This document shows positions 1 through 10,567 of a stretch of 64,000 nucleotides of DNA, piece after piece. Where the stretch lies: positions 6,376,001 to 6,440,000 of the forward strand of contig NZ_CP062253.1 in assembly GCF_014863585.1 (NCBI RefSeq), written 5' to 3'. Position numbers and translations under genes: made by a program. Under the pieces are notes generated by a model that was given only the letters and a program-made list of their open reading frames with translations, was not told the origin of the DNA and did not search any database. Position 1 is the stretch's first letter, and each line of letters opens with the position of its first letter. Origin of the DNA: Pseudomonas gozinkensis. GTDB taxonomy: Bacteria; Pseudomonadota; Gammaproteobacteria; Pseudomonadales; Pseudomonadaceae.

Positions 1-371
1 GCCTCGACCTGCGCGCCATGCTGCAAGAGGACATCGTGATCAAGCCGGGTGAAACCGTGCTGATCCCGACCGGGCTGTCGGTCTACATCGGCGACCCGAA
101 CCTCGCCGCACTGATCCTGCCGCGCTCGGGCATGGGCCATAAGCACGGCATCGTGCTGGGCAACCTCGTCGGCCTGATCGACTCCGACTACCAGGGCCCG
201 CTGATGGTGTCCTGCTGGAACCGTGGCCAGACCGAATTCACCATGCCGGTCGGCGAGCGTCTGGCGCAGCTGGTGCTGGTGCCGGTGGTGCAGGCGCATT
301 TTGAAATGGTCGAAGAGTTCGTCGAGACCGAACGCGGCGCTGGCGGTTTCGGCCATTCCGGCACCAAGTGA
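1..371 (+). CDS. dut: dUTP diphosphatase (dUTPase), 5' end cut by window
   Basis: The enzyme hydrolyses dUTP to dUMP and diphosphate, keeping uracil out of DNA and feeding dTMP synthesis. The frame is open from base 3 (LDLRAM...), so the start codon lies outside the window and roughly the first 30 residues are missing. The visible part holds the trimeric dUTPase motifs in order: the end of motif 1 (LDLRA), motif 2 ([11 protein letters not shown]), motif 3 ([11 protein letters not shown]), motif 4 (GERLAQLV) and the Gly-rich C-terminal motif 5 ([11 protein letters not shown]). It lies upstream of algC and argB, the usual pseudomonad order. Family assignment is secure. Confidence 0.96.
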   Translation, partial: LDLRAMLQEDIVIKPGETVLIPTGLSVYIGDPNLAALILPRSGMGHKHGIVLGNLVGLIDSDYQGPLMVSCWNRGQTEFTMPVGERLAQLVLVPVVQAHFEMVEEFVETERGAGGFGHSGTK

Positions 372-377
372 TTGGTT

Positions 378-405
378 TGTGGCGAGGGAGCCTGCTCTCT
401 CGCCA
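378..405. repeat. Degenerate REP-like hairpin after dut
   Basis: Arms TGGCGAGGGA (380-389) and TCTCTCGCCA (396-405) pair with one mismatch around a short loop. The sequence resembles the pseudomonad REP type that reads GTGGCGAGGGAGC. It may also act as a weak terminator after dut, because an A/T-rich stretch follows. It is a single unit, without the inverted partner seen in the three REP pairs elsewhere in the window. Confidence 0.5.
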
Positions 406-606
406 TAAAAATACGCAGATTCATCTGGAAGCTTTACCGCTGAAAATCAAGGCATTGACTGGCCAAAGCCACGCCGCACAAGGCGTCATGGCCCTTTCAC
501 ACCACGAACTCTCTGTGAAAACCGCCGTCATACCCTTCAGTTTGAGCTTGCCGTCGAATGAGTCGTCGGTGTGTCCAGCCACTTTCGAGATGGAGCATTT
601 TCGCAG

Positions 607-2004
607 ATGAGCACCCCCGCCCAAGTCGCCCCGAAGCTTCCCGACAGCATCTTCCGCGCCTACGACATTCGCGGCACCGTGCCGGAATTCCTCAATGCCG
701 AAACCGCCTACTGGATCGGCCGCGCCATCGGCTCCCAAAGCCTGGCCCAGGGCGAACCGAACGTGTCCGTCGGCCGTGACGGCCGTCTGTCCGGCCCGGA
801 ACTGGTTGCCGAACTGATCCGTGGCATCGCCGAAAGCGGCTGCCACGTCAGCGACGTCGGCCTGGTGCCGACGCCTGCGCTGTATTACGCCGCCAACGTG
901 CTGGCCGGCAAATCCGGCGTGATGCTCACCGGCAGCCACAACCCGTCGAACTACAACGGTTTCAAGATCGTGATCGCCGGCGACACCCTCGCCAACGAAC
1001 AGATCCAGGCCCTGCACGAGCGCCTCAAGACCGGCAACCTGAGCAGCGGCACGGGCAGCGTGACCCAGGTCGAGATCCTAGACCGCTACACCACCGAAAT
1101 CGTCCAGGACATCAAACTGGCCCGGCGCCTGAAAGTCGTGGTCGACTGCGGTAACGGTGCGGCCGGCGTGATCGCCCCGCAACTGATCGAAGCGCTGAAC
1201 TGCGAAGTCATCCCGCTATTCTGCGAAGTCGACGGCAACTTCCCGAACCATCACCCGGATCCGGGCAAGCCTGAAAACCTCGTCGACCTGATCGCCAAGG
1301 TCAAGGAAACCAACGCAGACATCGGCCTGGCCTTCGACGGCGACGGTGACCGCGTCGGTGTGGTGACCAACACCGGCACCATCGTCTTCCCGGATCGCCT
1401 GCTGATGCTGTTCGCCCGTGACGTGGTGGCGCGCAACCCGGACGCGGAGATCATCTTCGACGTCAAATGCACCCGTCGCCTGATCCCGCTGATCAAGGAA
1501 TATGGCGGTCGGCCGCTAATGTGGAAGACCGGTCACTCGTTGATCAAAAAGAAAATGAAACAGTCCGGCGCACTGTTGGCCGGCGAAATGAGCGGGCACA
1601 TTTTCTTCAAGGAACGCTGGTTCGGTTTCGACGACGGCATTTACAGCGCCGCACGGCTGCTGGAAATCCTCAGCAAGGAAAAATCTTCGGCCGAGGAGCT
1701 GTTCGCCACCTTCCCGAACGATATTTCCACGCCGGAAATCAATATCCATGTGACCGAAGAGAGCAAATTCAGCATCATTGATGCACTGCACGATGCGCAG
1801 TGGGGCCCAGGCGCCGACCTGACCACCATTGACGGCGTGCGGGTCGATTACGCCAAAGGCTGGGGCCTGGTGCGCGCGTCCAACACCACACCGGTGCTGG
1901 TGTTGCGCTTCGAGGCCGATGACGAGGCTGAATTGCAGCGCATCAAGGCTGTGTTCCATGCCCAACTGAAACGCGTTGCACCTGATCTCCAACTACCGTT
2001 CTGA
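607..2004 (+). CDS. algC: Phosphomannomutase/phosphoglucomutase AlgC
   Basis: This 465-residue enzyme interconverts hexose 1- and 6-phosphates of glucose and mannose, supplying precursors for LPS core, alginate, Psl-type polysaccharide and rhamnolipid sugars. Visible motifs are the phosphoserine loop TGSHNPSNYNG (active Ser about residue 110), the metal loop DGDGDRVG, and the sugar-specificity loop GEMSGH. An in-frame ATG at 571 exists, but the ATG at 607 gives the family's usual N-terminus (MSTPAQ) and length, with GGAG 11 bases upstream. It sits between dut and argB; argB starts 24 bases after it, so the two may be co-transcribed. Confidence 0.97.
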   Translation: MSTPAQVAPKLPDSIFRAYDIRGTVPEFLNAETAYWIGRAIGSQSLAQGEPNVSVGRDGRLSGPELVAELIRGIAESGCHVSDVGLVPTPALYYAANVLAGKSGVMLTGSHNPSNYNGFKIVIAGDTLANEQIQALHERLKTGNLSSGTGSVTQVEILDRYTTEIVQDIKLARRLKVVVDCGNGAAGVIAPQLIEALNCEVIPLFCEVDGNFPNHHPDPGKPENLVDLIAKVKETNADIGLAFDGDGDRVGVVTNTGTIVFPDRLLMLFARDVVARNPDAEIIFDVKCTRRLIPLIKEYGGRPLMWKTGHSLIKKKMKQSGALLAGEMSGHIFFKERWFGFDDGIYSAARLLEILSKEKSSAEELFATFPNDISTPEINIHVTEESKFSIIDALHDAQWGPGADLTTIDGVRVDYAKGWGLVRASNTTPVLVLRFEADDEAELQRIKAVFHAQLKRVAPDLQLPF

Positions 2005-2028
2005 TTGCTGATTCACCCGGAGCCCTGA

Positions 2029-2934
<906 letters not shown>

Positions 2935-2947
2935 GCGATCGCGTAAA

Positions 2948-2989
2948 CAAAAAGACCCCGCTCAGCCTGACTGAGCGGGGTCTTTTTTT
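2948..2989. terminator. Bidirectional intrinsic terminator between argB and pyrE
   Basis: Stem AAAGACCCCGCTCAG pairs with CTGAGCGGGGTCTTT around a 4-base loop (CCTG), with a T-run on the + side and an A-run mirrored for the - strand. It separates the convergent genes argB (+) and pyrE (-) and can serve both. Confidence 0.93.
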
Positions 2990-3004
2990 GCCCTGAAGAA
3001 ACGA

Positions 3005-3649
3005 TCAGACGCCGAACTGGGCGCGATAGGCTTCAACGGCTGGCAGGTGCTGCTTGAGCTGCGGGTCGTCAGCCAGGAATTCCAGCACCTGGTTCAGCGA
3101 CACGATGCTGATGACCGGGATGCCGAAATCACGCTCGACTTCCTGAATCGCCGACAGCTCACCGTTGCCGCGCTCCTGGCGGTTCAGGGCGATCAGCACG
3201 CCGGCAGCCTTGGCGCCGTCCTGGGAAGCGATGATCTGCATCACTTCACGGATCGCGGTGCCGGCGGTGATCACGTCGTCGATGATCAGCACTTCACCAG
3301 TCAGCGGCGCGCCGACCAGGCTGCCGCCCTCGCCGTGAGCCTTGGCTTCCTTGCGGTTGAAGCACCATGGCAGGTCACGGTTATGGTGCTCGGCCAGCGC
3401 CACGGCCGTGGTCGCTGCCAGCGGGATGCCTTTGTAGGCCGGGCCGAACAGCACGTCGAACGGAATACCGCTCTCGGCGATGGCTGCGGCGTAGAAACGA
3501 CCCAGCTGCGCCAGGGCCGAACCCGAGTTGAACAGGCCGGCATTGAAGAAGTAAGGACTGGTGCGCCCGGACTTCAGGGTGAACTCACCGAAGCGCAAAA
3601 CGCCGCGATCGATGGCAAAACGAATGAAATCGCGCTGATACGCTTGCAT
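3005..3649 (-). CDS. pyrE: Orotate phosphoribosyltransferase
   Basis: The enzyme joins orotate to PRPP to give OMP in de novo pyrimidine synthesis. The 214-residue product contains the PRPP-binding loop [16 protein letters not shown], the lysine-rich catalytic loop region [13 protein letters not shown] and the N-terminal [16 protein letters not shown] typical of PyrE. The frame extends 7 codons further upstream, but the ATG at 3649 ([12 protein letters not shown]) matches the family start. It is transcribed divergently from crc; the 82-base gap contains a palindrome (3695-3709). Confidence 0.96.
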   Translation of the reverse strand: MQAYQRDFIRFAIDRGVLRFGEFTLKSGRTSPYFFNAGLFNSGSALAQLGRFYAAAIAESGIPFDVLFGPAYKGIPLAATTAVALAEHHNRDLPWCFNRKEAKAHGEGGSLVGAPLTGEVLIIDDVITAGTAIREVMQIIASQDGAKAAGVLIALNRQERGNGELSAIQEVERDFGIPVISIVSLNQVLEFLADDPQLKQHLPAVEAYRAQFGV

Positions 3650-3694
3650 GAAAAAAACCCCAAATACCACGGATTTAGCTAATTAGCTTGACGC

Positions 3695-3709
3695 CGTGTA
3701 TCATACACG
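3695..3709. promoter_or_regulatory. Perfect palindrome in the pyrE-crc divergent gap
   Basis: CGTGTAT-C-ATACACG has 7-base arms around a single central base, 22 bases upstream of the crc ATG and 45 bases upstream of pyrE. This symmetry in a divergent promoter region suggests a protein-binding site, but I do not recognise the regulator. A TTGACG hexamer at 3688-3693 could be part of a promoter; no convincing -10 partner was fixed. Confidence 0.35.
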
Positions 3710-3731
3710 CACGCGATTTTTGGGGCCATTT

Positions 3732-4511
3732 ATGCGGATCATCAGTGTGAACGTCAATGGTATTCAGGCTGCAGTCGAGCGTGGTTTGCTCAGTTGGCTG
3801 CAGGCACAGAATGCCGACGTCATCTGCCTGCAGGACACCCGTGCCTCCGCCTTTGAACTGGACGACCCAGCCTTCCAACTGGATGGCTACTTCCTTTATG
3901 CCTGCGATGCTGAAGTCCCTGCCCAAGGTGGCGTGGCTTTGTATTCGCGGTTGCAACCGAAGGCTGTCATCAGCGGTCTCGGATTCGAGACGGCCGACCG
4001 CTACGGGCGCTACCTGCAAGCAGATTTCGACAAAGTCAGTATTGCCACCTTGCTGCTTCCTTCGGGGATGAACGGCGATGAGGACTTGAACCAGAAGTTC
4101 AAGCTCATGGACGACTTCGGCAAGTACCTGGACAAACAGCGGCGCAAACGTCGCGAGTACATTTATTGTGGCTCGCTGTACGTCGCGCAGCAGAAGCTCG
4201 ACATCAAGAACTGGCGCGACAGCCAGCAATCCCCGGGTTTCCTGGCGCCGGAACGCGCCTGGATGGACGAGATTGTCGGCAACATGGGTTATGTCGATGC
4301 CCTGCGCGAAGTCAGCCGCGAAGGCGACCAGTACAGTTGGTGGCCGGACAACGAACAGGCCGAGATGCTGAATCTGGGCTGGCGCTTCGACTACCAGATC
4401 CTGACCCCGGGCTTGCGGCGCTTCGTGCGCAGTGCACGCCTGCCGCGTCAGCCACGGTTCTCGCAGCACGCGCCGCTGATCGTCGACTACGACTGGACGC
4501 TGACCATCTAA
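3732..4511 (+). CDS. crc: Catabolite repression control protein Crc
   Basis: Crc works with Hfq to block translation of catabolic mRNAs that carry A-rich motifs when preferred carbon sources are present. The CrcZ/CrcY-type RNAs relieve it. The 259-residue protein has the exonuclease III/endonuclease-exonuclease-phosphatase fold (N-terminal MRIISVNVNGIQAAVERG, C-terminal SARLPRQPRFSQHAPLIVDY). Family studies found no nuclease activity for Crc. The sequence follows the Pseudomonas Crc family almost without gaps. A start 12 codons upstream is possible, but the ATG at 3732 gives the standard N-terminus, with TGGGG just upstream. It is divergent from pyrE, as in other pseudomonads. Confidence 0.97.
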   Translation: MRIISVNVNGIQAAVERGLLSWLQAQNADVICLQDTRASAFELDDPAFQLDGYFLYACDAEVPAQGGVALYSRLQPKAVISGLGFETADRYGRYLQADFDKVSIATLLLPSGMNGDEDLNQKFKLMDDFGKYLDKQRRKRREYIYCGSLYVAQQKLDIKNWRDSQQSPGFLAPERAWMDEIVGNMGYVDALREVSREGDQYSWWPDNEQAEMLNLGWRFDYQILTPGLRRFVRSARLPRQPRFSQHAPLIVDYDWTLTI

Positions 4512-4528
4512 GCGTCCTATCGCAGACA

Positions 4529-4562
4529 CAAAAAAACCGACATCACTGTCGGTTTTTTTGTG
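4529..4562. terminator. Intrinsic terminator after crc
   Basis: CACAAAAAAACCGACA-TCAC-TGTCGGTTTTTTTGTG forms a stem with an A-run before and a T-run after, so it can stop crc transcription and also the leftward DUF4870 gene on the opposite strand. Confidence 0.92.
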
Positions 4563-4608
4563 GGCGCTGATTTCTTTGCTTTTTTCTGCAGGAACTTCGA
4601 GCTGATCG

Positions 4609-4977
4609 TTATTTGATCAATCGCCAAGTGAACGGATAGCGGTAAGGGAACCCGTTATTCGCCTTCACCCCAGCAATAATCGGCAGCACAAACGAGCAAA
4701 TGATCACCGGGATAATCAGGAGATACCCAATAAGCACCACCATCAGCCCCAGGCTGATGAGCGAAGCAATGGTGATCGTGATCTGAAAATTCAGTGCTTC
4801 CTTACCCTGCGCATCAATAAACGAGTCTTTCTCACGCTTCATCTGCCAGAGGATCAGGGGCCCGATCAAACTGCCAAATGGAAACCAGATCCCCAGCAAG
4901 CCGGACAAGTGACAAAACATCGCCCATTGACGAACCTCCTGGCTCGGCTGGGGCAGTAACTCTTGCTCATCACTCAT
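4609..4977 (-). CDS. DUF4870-type small membrane protein
   Basis: A 122-residue protein with a soluble N-terminus (MSDEQELLPQPSQEVRQW) and about three hydrophobic segments: residues 20-45 (FCHLSGLLGIWFPFGSLIGP), 70-90 and 90-108 (IGYLLIIPVIICSFVLPII). It ends in NNGFPYRYPFTWRLIK, the C-terminal signature of the DUF4870/Tic20-like family. It is predicted to sit in the inner membrane; its function is unknown. It lies between crc and rph, where pseudomonads carry a conserved hypothetical, and is convergent with crc. Confidence 0.85.
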   Translation of the reverse strand: MSDEQELLPQPSQEVRQWAMFCHLSGLLGIWFPFGSLIGPLILWQMKREKDSFIDAQGKEALNFQITITIASLISLGLMVVLIGYLLIIPVIICSFVLPIIAGVKANNGFPYRYPFTWRLIK

Positions 4978-5006
4978 CGCGCCCTCCTTGCGGGTTAAGA
5001 ATCTGC

Positions 5007-5729
5007 TCAGTCGGCCAACGCCGCCGTTTGCAGTTCGAAGATCTCGCTCATGCCTTTCTTGGCCAGTTCCAGCATCGCGTTCAGCTCTTCAGGCTGGAAC
5101 GGCGCGCCTTCGGCGGTGCCCTGCACTTCGATGAAACCACCAGTGCTGGTCATTACCACGTTGAGGTCGGTCTCGGCGGCGGAATCTTCAAGATAGTCCA
5201 GATCCAGCACCGGTTCGCCCTGGTACATGCCCACGGAGACAGCGCCGATCATTTGCTTGAGCGGGTCGCCGCCTTTCAGGCCGCCGCGCTTCTTGATCAC
5301 TTTCAGTGCATCGACCAGCGCAACCATGGCGCCGGTGATCGACGCGGTGCGGGTACCGCCGTCGGCCTGGATCACGTCGCAGTCGACGTACAGGGTGACG
5401 TCGCCCAGCTTGGACATGTCCAGCGCGGCGCGCAGGGAACGGCCGATCAGGCGCTGGATTTCCAGGGTACGACCACCCTGCTTGCCACGGCTCGCTTCAC
5501 GCTGGTTACGCTCGCCGGTGGCGCGCGGCAACATGCCGTATTCGGCGGTCAGCCAACCCTGGCCCTGACCTTTCAGGAAACGTGGCACGCCGTTTTCGAC
5601 GCTGACGGTGCAGATGACCTTGGTATCACCGAATTCGACCAGTACCGATCCCTCGGCGTGTTTGGTGTAGTTGCGGGTAATGCGGATCGAGCGGAGCTGA
5701 TCGGCAGCGCGACCACTTGGACGTTTCAT
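5007..5729 (-). CDS. rph: Ribonuclease PH
   Basis: A phosphate-dependent 3'-5' exoribonuclease that trims tRNA 3' ends and helps degrade structured RNA. The 240-residue length is typical. Family segments seen include [15 protein letters not shown] at the N-terminus, [22 protein letters not shown] (nucleotide/phosphate site region, with [15 protein letters not shown] following) and [18 protein letters not shown]. The frame extends 18 codons upstream of the chosen ATG at 5729, but those residues are not family sequence. It is transcribed away from yicC, with about 270 bases between the two starts. Confidence 0.96.
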   Translation of the reverse strand: MKRPSGRAADQLRSIRITRNYTKHAEGSVLVEFGDTKVICTVSVENGVPRFLKGQGQGWLTAEYGMLPRATGERNQREASRGKQGGRTLEIQRLIGRSLRAALDMSKLGDVTLYVDCDVIQADGGTRTASITGAMVALVDALKVIKKRGGLKGGDPLKQMIGAVSVGMYQGEPVLDLDYLEDSAAETDLNVVMTSTGGFIEVQGTAEGAPFQPEELNAMLELAKKGMSEIFELQTAALAD

Positions 5730-5998
5730 AGGAGATACCTGTACTGGGGACGGAAAACTGCGGAGCATTATAGAGCCGCGCACCGCGCCTGGGCACTCGT
5801 TAAAAAATCCGGCCGACGACCGAAGGCCCTGAAACGCGCTTTGCCGACGGCCTGCAGCCCTTTGTCACACCGTGTGTTTGGGCGCATCCACCGCACTGCG
5901 CTACAATCCTGCGCCTTTGCTGCCAGTCGGCTTATATTCATTGAGATCGTCCGCGCGGAACGTCGTTTCCGCGCCGATCTGCATTGCGAGGTACCACC

Positions 5999-6862
5999 AT
6001 GGTGCACAGCATGACCGCCTTCGCCCGCGTCGAAAAAGCCGGCGTCCAGGGCACCCTGAGCTGGGAACTGCGCTCGGTCAACAGCCGCTACCTGGAACCC
6101 CACCTGCGTCTGCCGGAGTCGTTTCGCGACCTCGAGGGCGCCGTCCGCGAAGCCCTGCGCCAGGGACTGTCACGCGGCAAACTGGAATGCACCCTGCGCT
6201 TCACCGAGGAAAGTACCGGCAAACCGCTGCAGGTGGATCGCGAGCGCGCTGCGCAACTGGTCGCCGCGGCCGAAACCGTCGCCGGTCTGATCAAGAACCC
6301 GGCGGCGCTGAACCCGCTGGAAGTGCTGGCCTGGCCGGGCGTGCTGGTTGCCGACGCCACCGACCCGCAGGCGCTGAACGCCGAAGCGCTGGCCCTGTTC
6401 AATCAGGGCCTGAAAGACCTCAAGGCCGGCCGCGAGCGCGAAGGCGCGGAGCTGGCCCGCCTGATCAACGATCGCCTGACCTCCATCGAGGAAGACGTGG
6501 TGACCCTGCGCGAACTGGTTCCGCAGATGCTCGCCACCCAGCGCCAGAAAGTCCTCGACCGCTTCGCTGACATGAAGGCCGAACTGGACCCGCAGCGCCT
6601 GGAACAGGAAATGGTCATCCTCGCGCAAAAGAGCGATGTGGCCGAAGAACTCGACCGTCTGAGCACCCACATCATCGAAGTTCGCCGGGTGCTGAAATCC
6701 GGCGGTGCCGCCGGCCGGCGGCTGGACTTCCTGATGCAGGAACTCAACCGCGAAGCCAACACACTGGGCTCCAAGGCCTTCGACCCGCGCAGCACCCAGG
6801 CGGCGGTCAACCTCAAGGTGTTGATCGAGCAGATGCGCGAACAAGTGCAGAATATTGAGTAA
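5999..6862 (+). CDS. yicC: YicC/YloC family endoribonuclease
   Basis: The 287-residue protein matches E. coli YicC in length and signature: N-terminal MVHSMTAFAR, LRSVNSRYLEPHLRLPE, and C-terminal RRLDFLMQELNREANTLGSKA. Family members are reported as endoribonucleases that affect stability of small RNAs and mRNAs. The ATG at 5999 follows a GAGG sequence with about 6 bases between; a start 15 bases upstream is possible but less like the family. It is followed 12 bases later by gmk, so the two are probably co-transcribed. Confidence 0.93.
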   Translation: MVHSMTAFARVEKAGVQGTLSWELRSVNSRYLEPHLRLPESFRDLEGAVREALRQGLSRGKLECTLRFTEESTGKPLQVDRERAAQLVAAAETVAGLIKNPAALNPLEVLAWPGVLVADATDPQALNAEALALFNQGLKDLKAGREREGAELARLINDRLTSIEEDVVTLRELVPQMLATQRQKVLDRFADMKAELDPQRLEQEMVILAQKSDVAEELDRLSTHIIEVRRVLKSGGAAGRRLDFLMQELNREANTLGSKAFDPRSTQAAVNLKVLIEQMREQVQNIE

Positions 6863-7495
<633 letters not shown>

Positions 7496-7563
7496 AACAG
7501 CACTTCCCAAAACCGCTGCAAGGGCTTTACATTGGCACTTGCAGCGCGTTGAAGAGTCTGGTC

Positions 7564-7600
7564 AAAAAATCAGCGCTTCCCTAATCGCTGGTGATTTTTT
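7564..7600 (+). terminator. Intrinsic terminator-like hairpin after gmk
   Basis: AAAAAATCAGCG pairs with CGCTGGTGATTTTTT (one 3-base bulge) around a loop and ends in a T-run, 70 bases after the gmk stop. It separates gmk from rpoZ, implying that rpoZ-spoT has its own promoter or is reached by read-through. Confidence 0.75.
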
Positions 7601-7663
7601 AAACTGTTGAGTCCGCTCGCCCAACCGGGCAGCGCGCATATTGCATTCGCTCCGAGGAATACC

Positions 7664-7927
7664 ATGGCCCGCGTAACCGTTGAAGACTGCCTAGAACACG
7701 TGGAAAACCGCTTTGAGCTGGTCATGCTCTCTACCAAGCGTGCCCGTCAACTGGCCACCGGTGGCAAAGAGCCCCTGGTTCAGTGGGAAAACGACAAACC
7801 GACCGTAGTTGCGCTGCGTGAAATCGCTGAAGGCCTGATGAGCTACGAGTTCATCGCCGAGCAGGAAATCGTCCACGAAGACCCTGTCTTCGCTGCGTTC
7901 GAGGACGAGTCCAACGAGGCCGTCTAA
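7664..7927 (+). CDS. rpoZ: RNA polymerase omega subunit
   Basis: Omega wraps the beta-prime C-terminus, helps assemble RNA polymerase and forms part of a ppGpp binding site. The 87-residue protein starts [20 protein letters not shown] and contains the [10 protein letters not shown] motif of the family. The ATG at 7664 is preceded by GAGGAA at 7653-7658. An in-frame TTG/ATG extension 19 codons upstream is not family sequence. Its position directly before spoT is conserved. Confidence 0.97.
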   Translation: MARVTVEDCLEHVENRFELVMLSTKRARQLATGGKEPLVQWENDKPTVVALREIAEGLMSYEFIAEQEIVHEDPVFAAFEDESNEAV

Positions 7928-7984
7928 GCTTATGCCTGGTCGACGTAGCACGGCGCGGGATCACAGCCTACGGCAGGAGACATC

Positions 7985-10090
7985 ATGCCGAGCATAGACG
8001 CCCTCGCCGATCGCTTATCGACCTACCTCGGCAATGACCAGGTCAACCTGGTCCGCCGAGCGTATTTCTACGCCGAACAAGCCCACGACGGTCAACGCCG
8101 CCGCAGCGGCGAGGCGTACGTCACGCATCCTCTTGCGGTGGCGAATATTCTTGCCGACATGCACATGGACCATCAGAGCCTGATGGCCGCGATGCTGCAT
8201 GACGTGATCGAAGACACCGGTATCGCCAAGGAAGCGCTGCAAGCGCAGTTCGGTGAAACCGTGGCCGAACTGGTCGACGGGGTCAGCAAACTGACCCAGA
8301 TGAACTTCGAGACCAAGGCCGAAGCCCAGGCAGAAAACTTCCAGAAAATGGCCATGGCCATGGCGCGCGACATTCGCGTGATCCTGGTCAAACTTGCCGA
8401 CCGCCTGCACAACATGCGCACGCTGGAAGTGCTGTCCGGCGAAAAACGCCGGCGCATCGCCAAGGAAACCCTCGAGATCTACGCACCCATCGCCAACCGA
8501 CTGGGCATGCACGCGATCCGCATCGAATTCGAAGACCTCGGCTTCAAGGCGATGCATCCGATGCGTTCCGCGCGGATCTACCAGGCCGTCAAACGCGCCC
8601 GGGGCAACCGCAAGGAAATCGTCAACAAGATCGAAGAATCCCTTGGCCACTGCCTCGCCATCGACGGCATCCAGGGTGAAGTCAGCGGTCGCCAGAAACA
8701 CCTCTACGGTATCTACAAGAAAATGCGCGGCAAGCGTCGGGCCTTCAACGAGATCATGGACGTCTACGCGTTCCGGATCATCGTCGACAAGGTCGATACC
8801 TGCTACCGCGTGCTGGGTGCTGTGCATAACTTGTACAAACCGCTGCCGGGACGCTTCAAGGATTACATCGCGATCCCCAAGGCCAACGGCTATCAGTCGC
8901 TGCACACCACGCTGTTCGGCATGCACGGTGTACCGATCGAGATCCAGATCCGCACCCGCGAAATGGAAGAGATGGCCAACAACGGCATCGCCGCCCATTG
9001 GCTGTACAAATCCAGCGGTGACGAGCAGCCGAAAGGCACTCACGCTCGCGCCCGTCAGTGGGTCAAAGGCGTGCTGGAGATGCAGCAACGCGCCGGCAAC
9101 TCGCTGGAATTCATCGAGAGTGTGAAGATCGACCTGTTCCCGGACGAGGTCTATGTGTTCACGCCCAAAGGCCGGATCATGGAGCTGCCCAAAGGCTCCA
9201 CGGCGGTCGACTTTGCCTACGCGGTGCACACCGACGTCGGCAACAGCTGCATCGCCTGCCGGATCAACCGTCGTCTCGCACCGCTGTCCGAACCGCTGCA
9301 AAGCGGTTCCACGGTCGAGATCGTCAGCGCCCCCGGCGCGCGGCCGAACCCGGCATGGCTCAACTTCGTGGTCACCGGCAAGGCGCGGACCCACATCCGT
9401 CATGCGCTGAAACTGCAACGCCGCTCCGAATCCATCAGCCTCGGCGAACGCCTGCTGAACAAGGTGCTCAACGGCTTCGACAGCGCGCTGGAACAGATTC
9501 CGGCCGAACGCGTTAAGGCGATGCTCACCGAGTACCGCCTCGAACTGATCGAAGACCTGCTGGAAGACATCGGCCTGGGCAACCGCATGGCCTATGTCGT
9601 GGCGCGCCGCCTGCTCGGCGAAGGCGAGCAATTGCCAAGCCCGGAAGGCCCGCTGGCGATTCGCGGCACCGAAGGCCTGGTCCTCAGCTACGCCAAATGT
9701 TGCACGCCGATCCCGGGCGACCCGATTGTCGGTCACCTGTCGGCAGGCAAAGGCATGGTCGTGCACCTGGACAACTGCCGCAACATCAGCGAAATCCGCC
9801 ACAACCCGGAAAAATGCATCCAGCTCTCGTGGGCCAAGGATGTCACCGGCGAATTCAACGTCGAGCTGCGCGTCGAGCTGGAACACCAGCGCGGCCTGAT
9901 CGCCCTGCTGGCCAGCAGCGTCAACGCAGCCGACGGCAATATCGAGAAAATCAGCATGGACGAACGCGATGGCCGCATCAGCGTCGTCCAACTGGTGGTC
10001 AGCGTCCACGACCGTGTGCACCTGGCCCGCGTGATCAAGAAACTGCGCGCCCTGACCGGGGTGATCCGCATCACCCGCATGCGTGCATAA
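7985..10090 (+). CDS. spoT: Bifunctional (p)ppGpp synthetase/hydrolase SpoT
   Basis: The enzyme degrades and makes (p)ppGpp in response to starvation. The 701-residue chain shows the expected order: HD hydrolase domain (HDVIEDT, residues 72-78), synthetase domain with YGIYKKM and the bifunctional-type RFKD motif (PLPGRFKDYIAIPK), TGS domain (VYVFTPKGRIMELPKGST, about residue 388), zinc-finger-like region (AKCCTPIPGDPI) and C-terminal ACT domain. AGGAGA lies just before the ATG. It follows rpoZ by 57 bases and precedes ridA by 24 bases, in keeping with one operon. Confidence 0.97.
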   Translation: MPSIDALADRLSTYLGNDQVNLVRRAYFYAEQAHDGQRRRSGEAYVTHPLAVANILADMHMDHQSLMAAMLHDVIEDTGIAKEALQAQFGETVAELVDGVSKLTQMNFETKAEAQAENFQKMAMAMARDIRVILVKLADRLHNMRTLEVLSGEKRRRIAKETLEIYAPIANRLGMHAIRIEFEDLGFKAMHPMRSARIYQAVKRARGNRKEIVNKIEESLGHCLAIDGIQGEVSGRQKHLYGIYKKMRGKRRAFNEIMDVYAFRIIVDKVDTCYRVLGAVHNLYKPLPGRFKDYIAIPKANGYQSLHTTLFGMHGVPIEIQIRTREMEEMANNGIAAHWLYKSSGDEQPKGTHARARQWVKGVLEMQQRAGNSLEFIESVKIDLFPDEVYVFTPKGRIMELPKGSTAVDFAYAVHTDVGNSCIACRINRRLAPLSEPLQSGSTVEIVSAPGARPNPAWLNFVVTGKARTHIRHALKLQRRSESISLGERLLNKVLNGFDSALEQIPAERVKAMLTEYRLELIEDLLEDIGLGNRMAYVVARRLLGEGEQLPSPEGPLAIRGTEGLVLSYAKCCTPIPGDPIVGHLSAGKGMVVHLDNCRNISEIRHNPEKCIQLSWAKDVTGEFNVELRVELEHQRGLIALLASSVNAADGNIEKISMDERDGRISVVQLVVSVHDRVHLARVIKKLRALTGVIRITRMRA

Positions 10091-10114
10091 CCACCCCATT
10101 ACAAGGAGTCATTC

Positions 10115-10495
10115 ATGACCAAAACCGTTATCACCAGCGACAAGGCCCCGGCCGCCATCGGTACTTACTCTCAGGCGATCAAGGCCGGTAACACCGTTTA
10201 CATGTCGGGTCAGATTCCCCTCGATCCAAAAACCATGGAACTGGTCGAAGGCTTCGAAGCCCAGACCGTCCAGGTATTCGAAAACCTGAAAGCCGTGGCC
10301 GAAGCCGCCGGCGGTTCGTTCAAGGACATCGTCAAGCTGAACATCTTCCTCACCGACCTGAGCCACTTCGCCAAGGTCAACGAGATCATGGGCAAGTACT
10401 TCGACCAGCCGTACCCGGCTCGCGCCGCCATCGGCGTGGCTGCCCTGCCAAAGGGTTCGCAGGTTGAAATGGATGCCATCCTGGTCATCGAGTAA
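10115..10495 (+). CDS. ridA: RidA family enamine/imine deaminase
   Basis: RidA hydrolyses reactive enamine/imine intermediates such as 2-aminoacrylate released by PLP enzymes, protecting them from damage. The 126-residue protein has the family N-terminus ([18 protein letters not shown]), the central [10 protein letters not shown] segment and the [24 protein letters not shown]-terminal signature including the catalytic-site Arg. AAGGAG precedes the ATG. It is next to spoT, as in other pseudomonads. Confidence 0.95.
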   Translation: MTKTVITSDKAPAAIGTYSQAIKAGNTVYMSGQIPLDPKTMELVEGFEAQTVQVFENLKAVAEAAGGSFKDIVKLNIFLTDLSHFAKVNEIMGKYFDQPYPARAAIGVAALPKGSQVEMDAILVIE

Positions 10496-10501
10496 TGCGC
10501 A

Positions 10502-10526
10502 CGGCGCGGCCTCAGATGCCGCGCCG
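10502..10526 (+). terminator. GC-rich hairpin between ridA and the lipoprotein gene
   Basis: CGGCGCGGC and GCCGCGCCG form a perfect 9-base stem with a 7-base loop, 6 bases after the ridA stop. There is no T-run, so it is a weak or Rho-assisted terminator, or an mRNA-stabilising 3' structure. Confidence 0.45.
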
Positions 10527-10567
10527 ACTGCTCTGCGGTAAAGAAAAGGTTTTGAAAGGATTCCACC

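Noticed and set aside
8015..10099. 694-codon leftward open frame over spoT
   Set aside because: It is exactly antisense to spoT, whose motifs are all present; the long frame is a by-product of high-GC codon bias.
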